Both the position numbers and the translations under genes were made by a program. A stretch of DNA of 50,700 nt, taken from contig QGVH01000027.1 of NCBI GenBank assembly GCA_003242735.1, positions 1-50,700 on the forward strand, in the 5' to 3' direction. This DNA is from a bacterium. GTDB lineage: Bacteria; Gemmatimonadota; Gemmatimonadetes; Longimicrobiales; RSA9. The number at the start of each line of letters is the position of its first letter. Position 1 is the first letter of the stretch. Below are positions 9,548 through 17,999 of this stretch, in pieces. The notes beneath the pieces were generated by a model. That model did not search any database. It was not told the DNA's origin and saw only the letters and a list, made by a program, of their open reading frames with translations.

Positions 9548-9593
9548 CCCCCGCGGCCGCGGCCCGGGAGAGGGCCGGCTGCGGCCGCGGGGG
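9548..9593 (-). terminator. GC-rich hairpin after the small secreted protein gene
   Basis: CCCCCGCGGCCGC (9548-9560) is perfectly complementary to 9581-9593, a 13-bp stem. The enclosed 20 bases can form a further GGCCC/GGGCC stem. It begins 14 bases beyond the stop of the minus-strand gene at 9607. No T-run follows. Confidence 0.5.
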
Positions 9594-9606
9594 CGAGCGG
9601 CGAGAC

Positions 9607-9951
9607 TCAGCGCACGTCGAGGGAGACGACCTCGGAGGAGCCGGCCCTCAGCGTGACCTGACGCCGGGCACGCTGCGTGCCTTCCCGGTCGGCGGCGATG
9701 ATGGTGATGGTGGTCGTGGCCGGCCGGCTGATGACGAATCGGGTCTCGCTGTGGGCGCCCACGTTGCCGAGGAGGCGGGGTCCCGTGCCGTCGTCGTAGG
9801 AGACGGTCAAGGGGAAGTCGTTCGGGTTCCTGACCTCGAGCCCGTAGGTGGGTCCGAGCTCGCTCTCGATGGAGACACCGCGGCCGCACGTCGTGCCGCT
9901 GAGCACGAGCGCGGCGAGCAGGACCAGCACTGGGCGGACGATTCGTGTCAT
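9607..9951 (-). CDS. small secreted beta-sandwich-like protein of unknown function
   Basis: A 114-residue protein not assigned to a named family. Residues 1-22 are a signal sequence (MTRIVRPVLVLLAALVLSG, then TTCG); Cys22 is present but GTTC is a poor lipobox. The rest alternates short beta-strands (YGLEVRNPNDFPLTVSYDDG, TRFVISRP, TTITIIAAD, RQVTLRAGSSEVVSLDV), resembling an immunoglobulin-like or copper-chaperone-like sandwich. The ATG at 9951 has GAGAGG upstream. It is followed by a strong hairpin, so it forms a one-gene unit. Its periplasmic location follows from the signal sequence; its role is unknown. Confidence 0.72.
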   Translation of the reverse strand: MTRIVRPVLVLLAALVLSGTTCGRGVSIESELGPTYGLEVRNPNDFPLTVSYDDGTGPRLLGNVGAHSETRFVISRPATTTITIIAADREGTQRARRQVTLRAGSSEVVSLDVR

Positions 9952-10159
9952 CGCTACCTCTCCGGTCGAAACGGACGACCCTGATGCGCCATGGGCCGGT
10001 GCGCTACCACGGTAGCGCTCACCGCCCGGCCGGGGCAAGCGGTGCGAGCCGCACACGGTCCAGTGCGTGGCCGGCCTGCGTGCAGGAGCGTCGACCCGGA
10101 CGCCACTCTTCTCCGTCGAGGGGGGGCCCCCGACGTCGCCGAGACGTCGGCGCACGTGA

Positions 10160-10891
10160 TCACGGCGCGCGCCACTCCGGCGCCCTGAAGCGCTGGCCGG
10201 TCACGTTCACCGACGCGTCTGAGGCGAGCCACAGGAACACGCCGGTCAGCTCGGCGGGCGGACGCTGCTGCGCGGGATCCTCGTCGGGGCGCGCCGCCTG
10301 ACGCATGCGTGTCCGCATTACCCCTGGATCCACGGCGTTGACGCGGATGCCCGCGTCCCTCTCCTCGAGCGCCAGGTTGTAGGTCAGCGCCTCGATCGCC
10401 CACTTGCTGATGGCGTACGCGCCCCGATTCGCCCGCGCCACATTGCCGACGCTGGACGTGACATTGATGATGGAGCCGTTCCCGGCGCTGCGCATCCCGG
10501 GCAGCACCGCCTGGATGGCGATCAGTGCGCCCGTGACGTTCACGTCCAGCACCTCTCGCCACGTGGGAATCGGGTACTGGGCGAGCGGCACGAGTTCGCC
10601 GAGGATCGCTGCATTGTTGATGAGCACGTTCACCGGGCCCCAGCGTCCCTCGGCCGCTTGCACCAGTTCATTGATCGCGCGCTCGTCGCGCACGTCGGCC
10701 GCGCGCCACACGACCTCCGCGCCGCTGGCGACGAGGGACTCCGCCACCGCTGCCACGTCCGCCTCGCCGCGCGCGCACAGCGCGACGCGGGCTCCACCGC
10801 GTGCGAACGTCTCCGCGAGCGCCTTCCCCAACCCGTGTGATGCGCCCGTGATCAGCACGACCTTTCCGCTCACGTCCGGTTCACCGGCCAT
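10160..10891 (-). CDS. short-chain dehydrogenase/reductase (SDR)
   Basis: A classical SDR oxidoreductase of 243 residues using NAD(P)H. Seen: cofactor motif TGASHGLG at 15-22, NNAA at 92-95, and the catalytic Ser146/147, Tyr159 and Lys163 (AYAISK), followed by the VNAVDPGVMRT segment after the active site. The ATG at 10891 is preceded by GGGAGGAG; the frame stays open far upstream, but that extension overlaps the divergent lipoprotein gene and is not coding. Basic residues after the second strand (ARGEAD) are compatible with NADP, but the substrate cannot be predicted. Confidence 0.9.
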   Translation of the reverse strand: MAGEPDVSGKVVLITGASHGLGKALAETFARGGARVALCARGEADVAAVAESLVASGAEVVWRAADVRDERAINELVQAAEGRWGPVNVLINNAAILGELVPLAQYPIPTWREVLDVNVTGALIAIQAVLPGMRSAGNGSIINVTSSVGNVARANRGAYAISKWAIEALTYNLALEERDAGIRVNAVDPGVMRTRMRQAARPDEDPAQQRPPAELTGVFLWLASDASVNVTGQRFRAPEWRAP

Positions 10892-11104
10892 CGGCTCCTC
10901 CCACCGGGATCGAAGGATCGACACTGTCGCAGCGCCTGCCGCCGCCCCGCGCGACAAGATCCATCGCCGTGAGTTCACGGCGCGGGGCACGTTTCGGCGC
11001 ACGGCACAATGTACGTCCGTCTCGGCCGCCGGCCCACGGCTTGCACCCCCACCGCGTTGAGACATCGTGTCTTCGGAGGGGAACCACGGGTGGAGGTGGA
11101 TCGC

Positions 11105-11734
11105 ATGAGCAGGATCACCGCGCTCGCCGTCGCCACGATCTTCGCGCTCGGCGCCTGCCGCAGCGCCGAGATCGAGCCTGGTCCCACCGTGCAGCCGGCG
11201 CCGCTCCGCAGCGCCAACCTCATCCCCAGCGGCACGATCATGAACGTGCGGCTCAACGAAACGCTGCACGCGAGGCGCACCGAGGTCGGCGAGCGCTTCA
11301 CTGCGACGGTGATCACGCCCCTCGTGACCACGGATGGCCGGACCGTCGTCCCTGCCGGCTCGGTGGTCAGCGGCGTCGTCACGGGCGTCGACCCGTCCAC
11401 GCGGCCCGGCGACATCGCCGCGATCCGCGTCAACTTCGATCGCCTCCGGATCGGCGACCGGAGCTACCCGTTCACGGCGGAAGTGATCGAGACGAAGCCG
11501 CGGCTGACGCCTGACGAGAGCCGCATCCTCGAGCGCGCCGCCGTCGGCGCCGCGGCGGGCGCTGTGCTCGGCGCGATCATCACCGGCGGCGATCTGGAGG
11601 GGATCCTCGTGGGCGGCGCGCTGGGCGCGGGCGCCGGCACCATCATTTCGCTCGGTCTGGGCGACCTCGAGCCCGAGCTCGATAAAGGCTCGGTGCTGAC
11701 GCTCCGGACCACGCGCAACGTCCAGCTCCGGTAG
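11105..11734 (+). CDS. lipoprotein with C-terminal glycine-zipper segment
   Basis: A 209-residue lipoprotein: the signal ends FALGAC (Cys18), a consensus lipobox. Residues of about 45-140 form a beta-rich domain (IMNVRLNETLHARRTEVGERF, then VVPAGSVVSGVVTG), like proteins that list 'low' and 'high' bounds in envelope stress or conjugation families. Residues of about 146-185 form a Gly/Ala zipper (AAVGAAAGAVLGAIITGG and GGALGAGAGTIISLG) able to pack in a membrane, as in SlyB/Rick17-type lipoproteins. The ATG at 11105 has GGAGGTGG upstream. The function is unknown; an outer-membrane stability role is only an inference. Confidence 0.8.
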   Translation: MSRITALAVATIFALGACRSAEIEPGPTVQPAPLRSANLIPSGTIMNVRLNETLHARRTEVGERFTATVITPLVTTDGRTVVPAGSVVSGVVTGVDPSTRPGDIAAIRVNFDRLRIGDRSYPFTAEVIETKPRLTPDESRILERAAVGAAAGAVLGAIITGGDLEGILVGGALGAGAGTIISLGLGDLEPELDKGSVLTLRTTRNVQLR

Positions 11735-11740
11735 GGCGCC

Positions 11741-12073
11741 GTGCCGGGGCCGTACGATCCGTACCGCCGGCCGCAGGACGTGGGCAGCGAGTCGCCCGCG
11801 TCGCTCGAGGCCAAGCGGCAGGGCGCGGCGGGGGCGCGCGGCGGGCCGCAGGAGGCTCGCACCCGGCCGCGCACGCCGAAGCAGCCGGCGCAAACCTCCG
11901 GCCGGCGTGCCGCCCGCCATCAGCAGCCGCGGGCACAGCGAAAGCACTTCACGCGGGCCGAGAACCCATCCAGGCAGGGGCGGGGCGAGCCGAACCTGGA
12001 ACGGGTGAAGCAGCGCTCGCGGCTGCGCGGACTGGGTAACCATCCTCCGCCGCGGCAGACGCCGCCCGCGTGA
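11741..12073 (+). CDS. small basic, probably disordered protein (doubtful)
   Basis: A 110-residue frame starting with GTG six bases after the lipoprotein stop and ending 22 bases before a strong hairpin. The product is rich in Arg, Gln, Pro and Gly, with no predicted secondary structure or known domain. Its position inside the transcribed interval supports it. Its composition is also what translated GC-rich non-coding sequence tends to give, so it is uncertain. Confidence 0.35.
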   Translation: MPGPYDPYRRPQDVGSESPASLEAKRQGAAGARGGPQEARTRPRTPKQPAQTSGRRAARHQQPRAQRKHFTRAENPSRQGRGEPNLERVKQRSRLRGLGNHPPPRQTPPA

Positions 12074-12095
12074 CGGAAACGCCGGGCAACGAGAA

Positions 12096-12144
12096 CGCCT
12101 CGCCCCGCATCCGCGACGACCCGTCGCGGATGCGGGGCGAGGCG
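12096..12144. terminator. bidirectional terminator-like hairpin with 23-bp perfect stem
   Basis: Bases 12096-12118 are perfectly complementary to 12122-12144, with a 3-base ACC loop. It lies between convergent transcription units, 22 bases from each flanking stop. No T-run follows on either strand, so it may block transcription or protect both 3' ends rather than act as a classical intrinsic terminator. Confidence 0.75.
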
Positions 12145-12166
12145 CCGGCCGCCGGAACCCGGTGTC

Positions 12167-12592
12167 TCAATCCGGGAACGTCACCGTCCTCGCGGTCTCC
12201 TCATCGGCGGGCCGTCCGGTCGTCAGCTCGATGATCGCCCGCATCTCCGCGCCCATCCTGCGCAGCCGGTCCAGGACGGCGAGGATGTGGGCGTACTCGA
12301 AGTACGCGTTGATCGCGTCCTCGGCGGCGGGATGCTGCTCGAGGATGCACCGGTCCATGCGTTGGCGTGCATCCTCGAGCACCAGCTCGAGCGCTTCCTC
12401 CAACCGCTGCTGCTCCGCCAGCGTGGTGATGCTCAGATCGCCCTGCAACTCGGGCAGCAGCGCCTCGAGCGTCTCGATCACCCTCGGCGGCGCGCACACC
12501 CGGCCGCCCTCGGCGTGTGCGTGTTCCTCCAGCAACCGGCCCGCGCTCGCGGTGAGGGCAGCGAGTTCCTCGAAGTCGCACTTCAGGATCAT
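12167..12592 (-). CDS. helical protein of unknown function, last gene of the sphingolipid-type operon
   Basis: A 141-residue soluble protein not recognised. It is almost wholly alpha-helical, with heptad-like Leu/Ala spacing (ELAALTASAGRLLEE, LEEALELVLEDARQRMDR, AHILAVLDRLRRMGAEMR). An N-terminal Cys (MILKCDFEEL) and two later Cys could bind metal. It begins 49 bases after the CPBP protease stop on the same strand and ends at the 23-bp hairpin, so it is probably the operon's last gene. The ATG at 12592 has GGAGG eight bases upstream; ATG 12607 is an alternative. Confidence 0.7.
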   Translation of the reverse strand: MILKCDFEELAALTASAGRLLEEHAHAEGGRVCAPPRVIETLEALLPELQGDLSITTLAEQQRLEEALELVLEDARQRMDRCILEQHPAAEDAINAYFEYAHILAVLDRLRRMGAEMRAIIELTTGRPADEETARTVTFPD

Positions 12593-12641
12593 GGGACCCG
12601 CCTCCATCACGGTCGGTCGCAGCCGCACCGCCGCACTCCCA

Positions 12642-13472
12642 TCACCCAATACCGGCGTCACGGGGCCACGTTCCTGCTTCCTCCGTCCGTAGCCAGAGCC
12701 GGGCCAGGAACACGCCGGCCACGATGTCGTACGCGGTGTGCGCCAGGATCGCGGGCAGCAGGCTCCTCGTCATGATCAACGGCAGGGCCAGGCCGAAGCC
12801 CAGGATCCCCGCGCGAAGCATCCCCGGCGTCTGCTGGTAGCCGTGCAGGAAGCCGAACACCAGCGAGCTCAGCACCGCAGCGAACCAGGCCGAGCCGAGC
12901 GCCGTCTCCAGCGCCGGGATCAGGAAGCCGCGGAACACCAGCTCCTCCGTGACCCCTGCCGTGGCGGAGAGCGCAGCGAACGCCAGCCGCTCCGCCCCGC
13001 TCCGTGGGAGGAGACGCAGCAGCATGGGGCTCTCGCAGACGCCCAGCGCCCGGCTCAGCGCGAGGAGCAGCAAGCCGCCCGCGGTCACGCCCACCGTCCA
13101 CGAGAGGAGCGGGCCCGGCGGGATCGCCCTGAGGCCCAGCGCCGCCGGGGAAAAGCCGCTGGTCACCGCGGCCAGTAGGACGAGCCCTGCCAGCATCCAC
13201 AGCGCCGCGGCCGAGCTCGCGTAGATCGCGATCCGCGGGACTTCGGCCGGCAAGGCCTCGAGCTGCCGGCCCTGGGCCGCCAAGGCCACCGGCAAGAGCG
13301 TCAGCAGGGACACCACCGCCGCCCTCGCCGGCCAGCGCAACCCGCTCGCCGCGATCCAGACCAGCGCGGCCGCGAGGACGACGGCGGCAACGCCGAGGAG
13401 CCTGTTCAGGCGCGAGGTATCGGAGATGGTTCCCTCGATGCCGATGTCAGCCGTTCTCGGGAGGTGCGTCAC
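12642..13472 (-). CDS. CPBP-family intramembrane metalloprotease
   Basis: An integral membrane protease of the CAAX-processing/bacteriocin-processing (Abi, Rce1-like) family, 276 residues with about eight hydrophobic segments. The three family motifs are intact: EELVFRG (Glu176, Glu177, Arg181), FGFLH (His210) and AHTAYD (His245), consistent with an active site. The start is GTG at 13472 without a clear ribosome site; no better in-frame start exists before the first membrane segment. It lies 66 bases after the PAP2 gene in the same operon. The substrate is unknown. Confidence 0.87.
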   Translation of the reverse strand: MTHLPRTADIGIEGTISDTSRLNRLLGVAAVVLAAALVWIAASGLRWPARAAVVSLLTLLPVALAAQGRQLEALPAEVPRIAIYASSAAALWMLAGLVLLAAVTSGFSPAALGLRAIPPGPLLSWTVGVTAGGLLLLALSRALGVCESPMLLRLLPRSGAERLAFAALSATAGVTEELVFRGFLIPALETALGSAWFAAVLSSLVFGFLHGYQQTPGMLRAGILGFGLALPLIMTRSLLPAILAHTAYDIVAGVFLARLWLRTEEAGTWPRDAGIG

Positions 13473-13538
13473 CGCGACGCGTGGCCGGCTCGTCCCGGCC
13501 GGACGCCACGGCGGCCTGCCGGCCCGGTCCGATCGGGA

Positions 13539-14573
13539 TCAAGATAGCGGCGCCCCTGTCCGCCCCAAAGCCCGGTCCCGCCGGCCGTCCAGCACCGCGC
13601 GCGCCCGGGGCGCCGCCCCGACCAGCACCGCCGCGAGCGCGAAGCCGGCCACGACGTCCGTCGCGTAATGGAACCCGCCGTACACCGCGCCGGCGGCCAG
13701 GCCGAGCGTGAGCACGGCCACGACGGGCAGCAGTCGCGGCAGGAACCGCGCGACCAGGATCGTCTGCGTGGCGGCCACCGCGACGTGCGAGGACGGAAAC
13801 GCCGCGCCCTGGGCCGAGCCCGCCTCCAGCACCAGATGCGCCAGACGGTACAGAGGTCCGGCTTCCAACCCCCCACCGGGCGGCGGGAAGATGTACCGCG
13901 GCCCCTGGACCGGGAAGTAGATGAAGAACAGGTAGCTCACGAAGAACGTGAGCATCAGAGGGAACAGCATCTCGTGGAAGTGCGAACGCCGGCCGGCCAC
14001 GTACAGCAGGAGCGGGGGGCCGTAGATGATGGCGTAATAAGAGAGATAGGCGGCGTGCAACGGCTCGGACAGCGCCAGGTACGGCAGCGCCGCCGCCAGC
14101 GCACGGCTGGGCTGGCCGCCGAAGAGCGTCTCCTCCCAGCGCATCACGAGCGCGTCGAAGTACGTGCCGGCGTACACCGCACGGTTCAGCACCGCGAGCT
14201 CCGTGTACAGCGCCGGCAACACGAGCAGGGCGTACCAGTCGGAGACGACGACGGCGAGGCGAGGCCACCGGCGCGAGGCCGCCGCCAACGCAGGCGCCAA
14301 CGCCCGCGAGCGTAGCGCGGCAGCGGCCGCCAGCGCGTGCACCAGCGCGAGCACGGGCCACAGCGCCGGCCTCGCCGGGCCTGCGAGCGCCAGGCCCGAG
14401 ACGAGCATGTACAGCGCGAACAGCCGGTCCAGCGCGCGGGGTCCGGCTCTGACGGCGTGATCGGTCACCGGATCGGCTTCGTGCCCGGCACGCGACGCGG
14501 AGTCGCGCTCGGCACCGGGCTCGGCTCGGCGCTCCAGCGGTGATGCGCCCGGCGAGCCGGCGGGGTGCTCCAC
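13539..14573 (-). CDS. PAP2-family membrane phosphatase
   Basis: A multi-pass membrane protein of the PAP2/lipid-phosphate phosphatase superfamily. The catalytic motifs are near the C-terminus: FPSSHVA (about residues 258-264) and GGFHYATDV (about 299-307), with the first-motif region around RWEETLFGGQPSR. This arrangement resembles inositol-phosphorylceramide-synthase/PAP2 proteins. The start is uncertain: GTG 14573 (AGGGGCG upstream) is annotated, and GTG 14468, closer to the first membrane helix, is the alternative. It directly follows the GNAT acyltransferase in the operon. Inference: it dephosphorylates or transfers a head group on the sphingolipid. Confidence 0.85.
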   Translation of the reverse strand: MEHPAGSPGASPLERRAEPGAERDSASRAGHEADPVTDHAVRAGPRALDRLFALYMLVSGLALAGPARPALWPVLALVHALAAAAALRSRALAPALAAASRRWPRLAVVVSDWYALLVLPALYTELAVLNRAVYAGTYFDALVMRWEETLFGGQPSRALAAALPYLALSEPLHAAYLSYYAIIYGPPLLLYVAGRRSHFHEMLFPLMLTFFVSYLFFIYFPVQGPRYIFPPPGGGLEAGPLYRLAHLVLEAGSAQGAAFPSSHVAVAATQTILVARFLPRLLPVVAVLTLGLAAGAVYGGFHYATDVVAGFALAAVLVGAAPRARAVLDGRRDRALGRTGAPLS

Positions 14574-14611
14574 CGCCCCTGCCCTCGCCCCCACCCCGGC
14601 CCCTTCTCCGC

Positions 14612-15796
14612 TCACAGCAGCTTCTCGTAGATACGGTACGTCTTGTACACCTTCCCGCCGACCCGCTCGACCCCCCGCCGCATGTCCCAGTTGTCCTCGA
14701 GGATCCACGAGCACTCGCCCTGCCTGTAGCCGAGCTGGACCGCCTCCTCCCAGATCCGCACGATCATCATCGCGTCCAGCCCGCGGTGCCGGTAGCCCGG
14801 CCGAACGCCCAGGGTCAGCACCCGCGCCGTGTCGATCTTCCGCCGGTACCACAGGAACTTGAACACGCCGAACGGGAACAACCGCCCGTTCAACCGCTTT
14901 AGCACCTGGTGGTAATCCGGCAGCGTCAGGGCGAACCCCACCGCCCGCCCGTCCACCTCCGCGATCACGCACAGCCGCGGCTCGACCACCGGCCGGAGCG
15001 ACTTCGCCAGATGAGCGAACTCCGCCTCCGTCATCGGGACGAAGCCCCAGTTCCGCTCCCAGGCGCTGTGGTAGACGTCCTGGATCGCCCGGACCTCCTC
15101 GTCGAAGCGCCGCAGGTCCAGACTCCGCACCACCACTCCTTCCGACCGCTGCAGCCGCGCGATCCGCCGCAGCATCCGCTCCGGCGGCCGCTCCCCCGTC
15201 AGCCAGTACGCCACCAGGTCCTTGGCCCGCGTGTACCCCGCGCCTTCCAGCAGCGCCGCGTAGTACGGCGGCGTGTGCGCCATCATGATGCACGGCGGGC
15301 GGTCGAACCCGTCGATCAACACCCCCGGCGAGAAAAACTCGTCGTTGGTGGACAGGTTCATGGGGCCCACGGCACGATCCAGCCCCCGCGCACGCAGCCA
15401 CTCCTCCGCCGCGGCGAGCAGCGCCGCCGCCACCTGGGCGTCATTGACGGTCTCGAACAGGCCGAAGAAGCCCGTCCGATCACCGTGGAACTCGTTGTAG
15501 CGATGATTCGCGATCGCCGCGATCCGGCCCACCGGCTCGCCGCCCCGCCAGGCGAGGAAGCAGGCCACCTCGGCATGCGCATGGAACGGATGCCGGGGGT
15601 CCAGGACTTTCTTCTGGTCCGAGAGCAGCGGCGGCACCCACGCGGGATCGGACGCGTAGATGCGCCAGGGGAGCTTCAGGAAGATGCCCAGCTCACGACG
15701 GCCCCGCACCCGCTCCACCCACAGCCCCGCCGCCTCGCCGACGCCCCGCGCATCCCCCTCCGGCGGCGCGGTGGCCGGCGTCGGGGCCTGTCTCAT
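14612..15796 (-). CDS. GNAT-fold acyltransferase, candidate bacterial ceramide synthase
   Basis: A 394-residue protein with a Gcn5-related N-acyltransferase fold in its C-terminal half (about 210-390: VIAEVDGRAVGFALTLPDY, then VLTLGVRPGYRHRGLDAMM, the acyl-CoA-binding segment). Its N-terminal half is conserved in this long GNAT group (FLKLPWRIYASDPAWVPPLL, MNLSTNDEFFSPGVLIDGFD). It overlaps the serine palmitoyltransferase stop by ATGA, implying coupled translation. In Caulobacter the bacterial ceramide synthase that N-acylates 3-ketosphinganine is GNAT-like and lies near spt. Assignment to that role here is inference from fold and context. Confidence 0.8.
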   Translation of the reverse strand: MRQAPTPATAPPEGDARGVGEAAGLWVERVRGRRELGIFLKLPWRIYASDPAWVPPLLSDQKKVLDPRHPFHAHAEVACFLAWRGGEPVGRIAAIANHRYNEFHGDRTGFFGLFETVNDAQVAAALLAAAEEWLRARGLDRAVGPMNLSTNDEFFSPGVLIDGFDRPPCIMMAHTPPYYAALLEGAGYTRAKDLVAYWLTGERPPERMLRRIARLQRSEGVVVRSLDLRRFDEEVRAIQDVYHSAWERNWGFVPMTEAEFAHLAKSLRPVVEPRLCVIAEVDGRAVGFALTLPDYHQVLKRLNGRLFPFGVFKFLWYRRKIDTARVLTLGVRPGYRHRGLDAMMIVRIWEEAVQLGYRQGECSWILEDNWDMRRGVERVGGKVYKTYRIYEKLL

Positions 15797-16974
15797 ATCA
15801 CCGCCATCCTCTTGCCCACGCGGGCGAAGGCGTCCAGGACGAAGTCGATGTGCTCGTCGGTGTGCGTCGCCATAAGGCTGATCCGCAGCCGGCACGAGTT
15901 CTCCGGCACCGCCGGAGGCATCACCGGGTTGGTGAAGACCCCCTGATCGAACAGCTCCTTCCAGAACTTGAACGTCTCTTCCACCTGCCCGATCAGCACC
16001 GGGATCACCGGCGTCTCGCTCGCGCCGATGTCGTAACCGAGGGAACGCAGCCCCTCCTGCATCCGCCGCGTGTTCCTCCACAGCGCTTCGCGCCGCTCCG
16101 GCTCCTCCTCGATCACCTCCAAAGCGGCCAGCACCGTGGCGACCGAGGCCGGCGGCATGCTCGCGCTGAAGATCAGCGAGCGCGCATGGTGCTTCAGGTA
16201 GTGGATCACGGGTTCCGGGCCGGCGATCACCCCGCCGATCGACGCCAGCGACTTCGAGAACGTCGCCATGATCAGCGAGACCTTGTCTTCCAGATGGAAG
16301 TGCTGCGCCGTGCCCCCACCCCGCTCGCCCAGCACGCCGAACGCGTGCGCGTCGTCCACCATCACCTCGGCGCCGTAGAACTCCGCCAGCGCCACGATCC
16401 GAGGTAGGTCGGCGATGTCGCCTTCCATCGAGAAGATGCCGTCCGTGACGATGAGCTTGCCCGCGTCCGGCGGCGCGCTGGCCAGCATGCGCTCCAGCGC
16501 CTCCATGTCGCCGTGCGGATAGCGGAGCACCGTGCCGTAGGACAGGCGCGCCCCGTCCACGATGCTCGCGTGGTTCAGCTTGTCCAGGAACAAGTAATCA
16601 TCGCGGCCGACCAGCGTCGCGATGACTCCCAGGTTCGTCTGGTAACCCGTGCTGAACACCAGCGCGGCTTCCTGACCCAGGAAGCGCGCCAGCCGCTCTT
16701 CGAGCTGCTCGTGCAGATCCAGCGTGCCGTTCAGGAACCTGCTGCCCGTGCAGCCGCTACCATAGCGCTTCAGCGCCGCTTCCGCCGCGGCCAGCACCTT
16801 CGGGTGATGCGTCAGGCCCAGGTAGTTGTTGGAGCCCACCATCACCTTGCGCTGGCCGTGGATGATGACCTCGGTGTCGTACGACGCTTCGATCGGCAGG
16901 AAATACGGATAGTACCCGGCTGCCTGAACCTCCCGGGCACGCGTGAATCGATGGCACTTGTCGAAGAGGCCCAA
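15793..16974 (-). CDS. spt: serine palmitoyltransferase (alpha-oxoamine synthase family)
   Basis: PLP-dependent condensation of L-serine with an acyl thioester gives 3-ketosphinganine, the first step of sphingolipid synthesis. The protein has 393 residues: GLFDKCHRFTRAREVQAAGYYPYFLPIE at the start is typical of bacterial SPT rather than KBL or BioF. PLP site: NHAS with His135, VDDAHAFG with His210, and FSKS with Lys241. A TTG start at 16974 is chosen because it gives the canonical MGLFDK and has GGAG upstream; GTG 17016 would overlap the previous gene. ATGA overlap with the acyltransferase follows. Confidence 0.92.
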   Translation of the reverse strand: MGLFDKCHRFTRAREVQAAGYYPYFLPIEASYDTEVIIHGQRKVMVGSNNYLGLTHHPKVLAAAEAALKRYGSGCTGSRFLNGTLDLHEQLEERLARFLGQEAALVFSTGYQTNLGVIATLVGRDDYLFLDKLNHASIVDGARLSYGTVLRYPHGDMEALERMLASAPPDAGKLIVTDGIFSMEGDIADLPRIVALAEFYGAEVMVDDAHAFGVLGERGGGTAQHFHLEDKVSLIMATFSKSLASIGGVIAGPEPVIHYLKHHARSLIFSASMPPASVATVLAALEVIEEEPERREALWRNTRRMQEGLRSLGYDIGASETPVIPVLIGQVEETFKFWKELFDQGVFTNPVMPPAVPENSCRLRISLMATHTDEHIDFVLDAFARVGKRMAVI

Positions 16975-16988
16975 TGCGACTCTCCGTC

Positions 16989-17999
16989 CTATAGCCAACC
17001 CGCGGCGCGATACCACGCCGCCGTATCGGCAAGCCCCTGGGGCAACGGGGTCCGGGCCTCGAACCCGAGATCCCGTCGCGCCGACTCCGTCTCACACAAC
17101 CAGCCGGGAGCCAGCAGCTCCCTGGCCTTGTCACGGTTGAAGATGGTCGCCCGCCCGACCGCCGCCGCCGACCATTCGCTCAGCGCCGCCGCCACCCGCA
17201 CCAGCCCGGCCGGAACCGGAACCAACCGCGCCCGCCGCCCCACCGCTCGGGCGACCTCCGTGACCAGCTCCGTCCATGCGTACGGCCGGGGATCGGCAAT
17301 GTGGTAAACCCCGGCCGCAGCCGGCGCCGTCGCCCCCCGAATCAATGCCTCCGCCAGGTCCGCCACGTGAACGAGCTGGAGCCGCCGCTCGCCCCCCGTC
17401 GGAACCGGCAGGACCCCCCGCGCCGCGAGCCGGAAGAACGTCAACAGGTCCCGGTCCCGCGGGCCGTACACGGCCGGCGCCCGCAACACCACCACCTCCA
17501 CCCCCTCCTCCGCCGCCTCCCGACACGCCTCCTCCCCCGCCAGCTTGCTCCGCCCGTACGCCGTCAGCGGCCGCGGCGTTTCAGCCGCCGTCACCGGCCT
17601 GCCATCCACACTCGGCCCCACCGCCGCCAGCGAGCTCAGGTACACCACCCGCCGCGGCGGACGCCGGGCCGACCGCACCGCCTCCAGCAACACCCGCGTG
17701 CCCACCGCGTTCGCACGGAGGTACTCCGCCTCCGTCCGCGCCCGCGTCACCGCCGCGAGGTGCAGGACCACCTCCACACCCTCCACCGCGCGCGCCACCG
17801 CCTCACGGTCCTCCAGCCCGGCCCCCACCACCAGCTCCGCCCCCACCGCCTTCAACCGCGCCGTATCACTCCCCGGACGAACCAACGCCCGGATCCTCGC
17901 GCCGCGAGCGGCCAGCGCCTCGAGCAGATGCCCGCCGACGAAGCCGGTCGCCCCCGTTACCAGGACCGGGCTCTCTCCCCCCAGGGGTGACGCCTCCAA
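16989..17999 (-). CDS. NAD-dependent epimerase/dehydratase-fold reductase, candidate ceramide reductase
   Basis: An extended-SDR protein of 336 residues: GATGFVG dinucleotide-binding loop at 16-22, VYLSS with Ser122/123, and catalytic Tyr148-x3-Lys152 (YGRSK). It is the first gene of the operon, 14 bases before serine palmitoyltransferase. In Caulobacter an NAD-epimerase-fold enzyme (CerR) reduces 3-keto-ceramide; this gene is a good candidate for that step, though 3-beta-HSD-type or sugar epimerases share the fold. The start is uncertain: TTG 17999 is used. An ATG-like start at 18131 is excluded because it lies upstream of the expected transcription start. Confidence 0.82.
   Translation of the reverse strand: MEASPLGGESPVLVTGATGFVGGHLLEALAARGARIRALVRPGSDTARLKAVGAELVVGAGLEDREAVARAVEGVEVVLHLAAVTRARTEAEYLRANAVGTRVLLEAVRSARRPPRRVVYLSSLAAVGPSVDGRPVTAAETPRPLTAYGRSKLAGEEACREAAEEGVEVVVLRAPAVYGPRDRDLLTFFRLAARGVLPVPTGGERRLQLVHVADLAEALIRGATAPAAAGVYHIADPRPYAWTELVTEVARAVGRRARLVPVPAGLVRVAAALSEWSAAAVGRATIFNRDKARELLAPGWLCETESARRDLGFEARTPLPQGLADTAAWYRAAGWL

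Larger units (their letters stand above)
9310..9606. other. intergenic region with AT-rich segment, palindrome and GC hairpin
   Basis: No gene is seen. It holds the only clearly AT-rich patch in this neighbourhood (about 9468-9510). On the minus strand that patch contains TAGTAT at 9474-9469, a possible -10 for the transglycosylase gene without a convincing -35. A 16-base palindrome (9528-9543) and a GC-rich hairpin (9548-9593) lie beside it and are listed separately. Confidence 0.5.

Noticed and set aside
10892..12043. Long N-terminal extension of the SDR reductase
   Set aside because: Antisense to the glycine-zipper lipoprotein; the SDR nucleotide motif and ribosome site fix the start at 10891.
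15793..16974. Annotation as glycine C-acetyltransferase (KBL) or BioF
   Set aside because: The GLFDKC N-terminus, the GYYPYF segment and the lipid-gene neighbours favour serine palmitoyltransferase.
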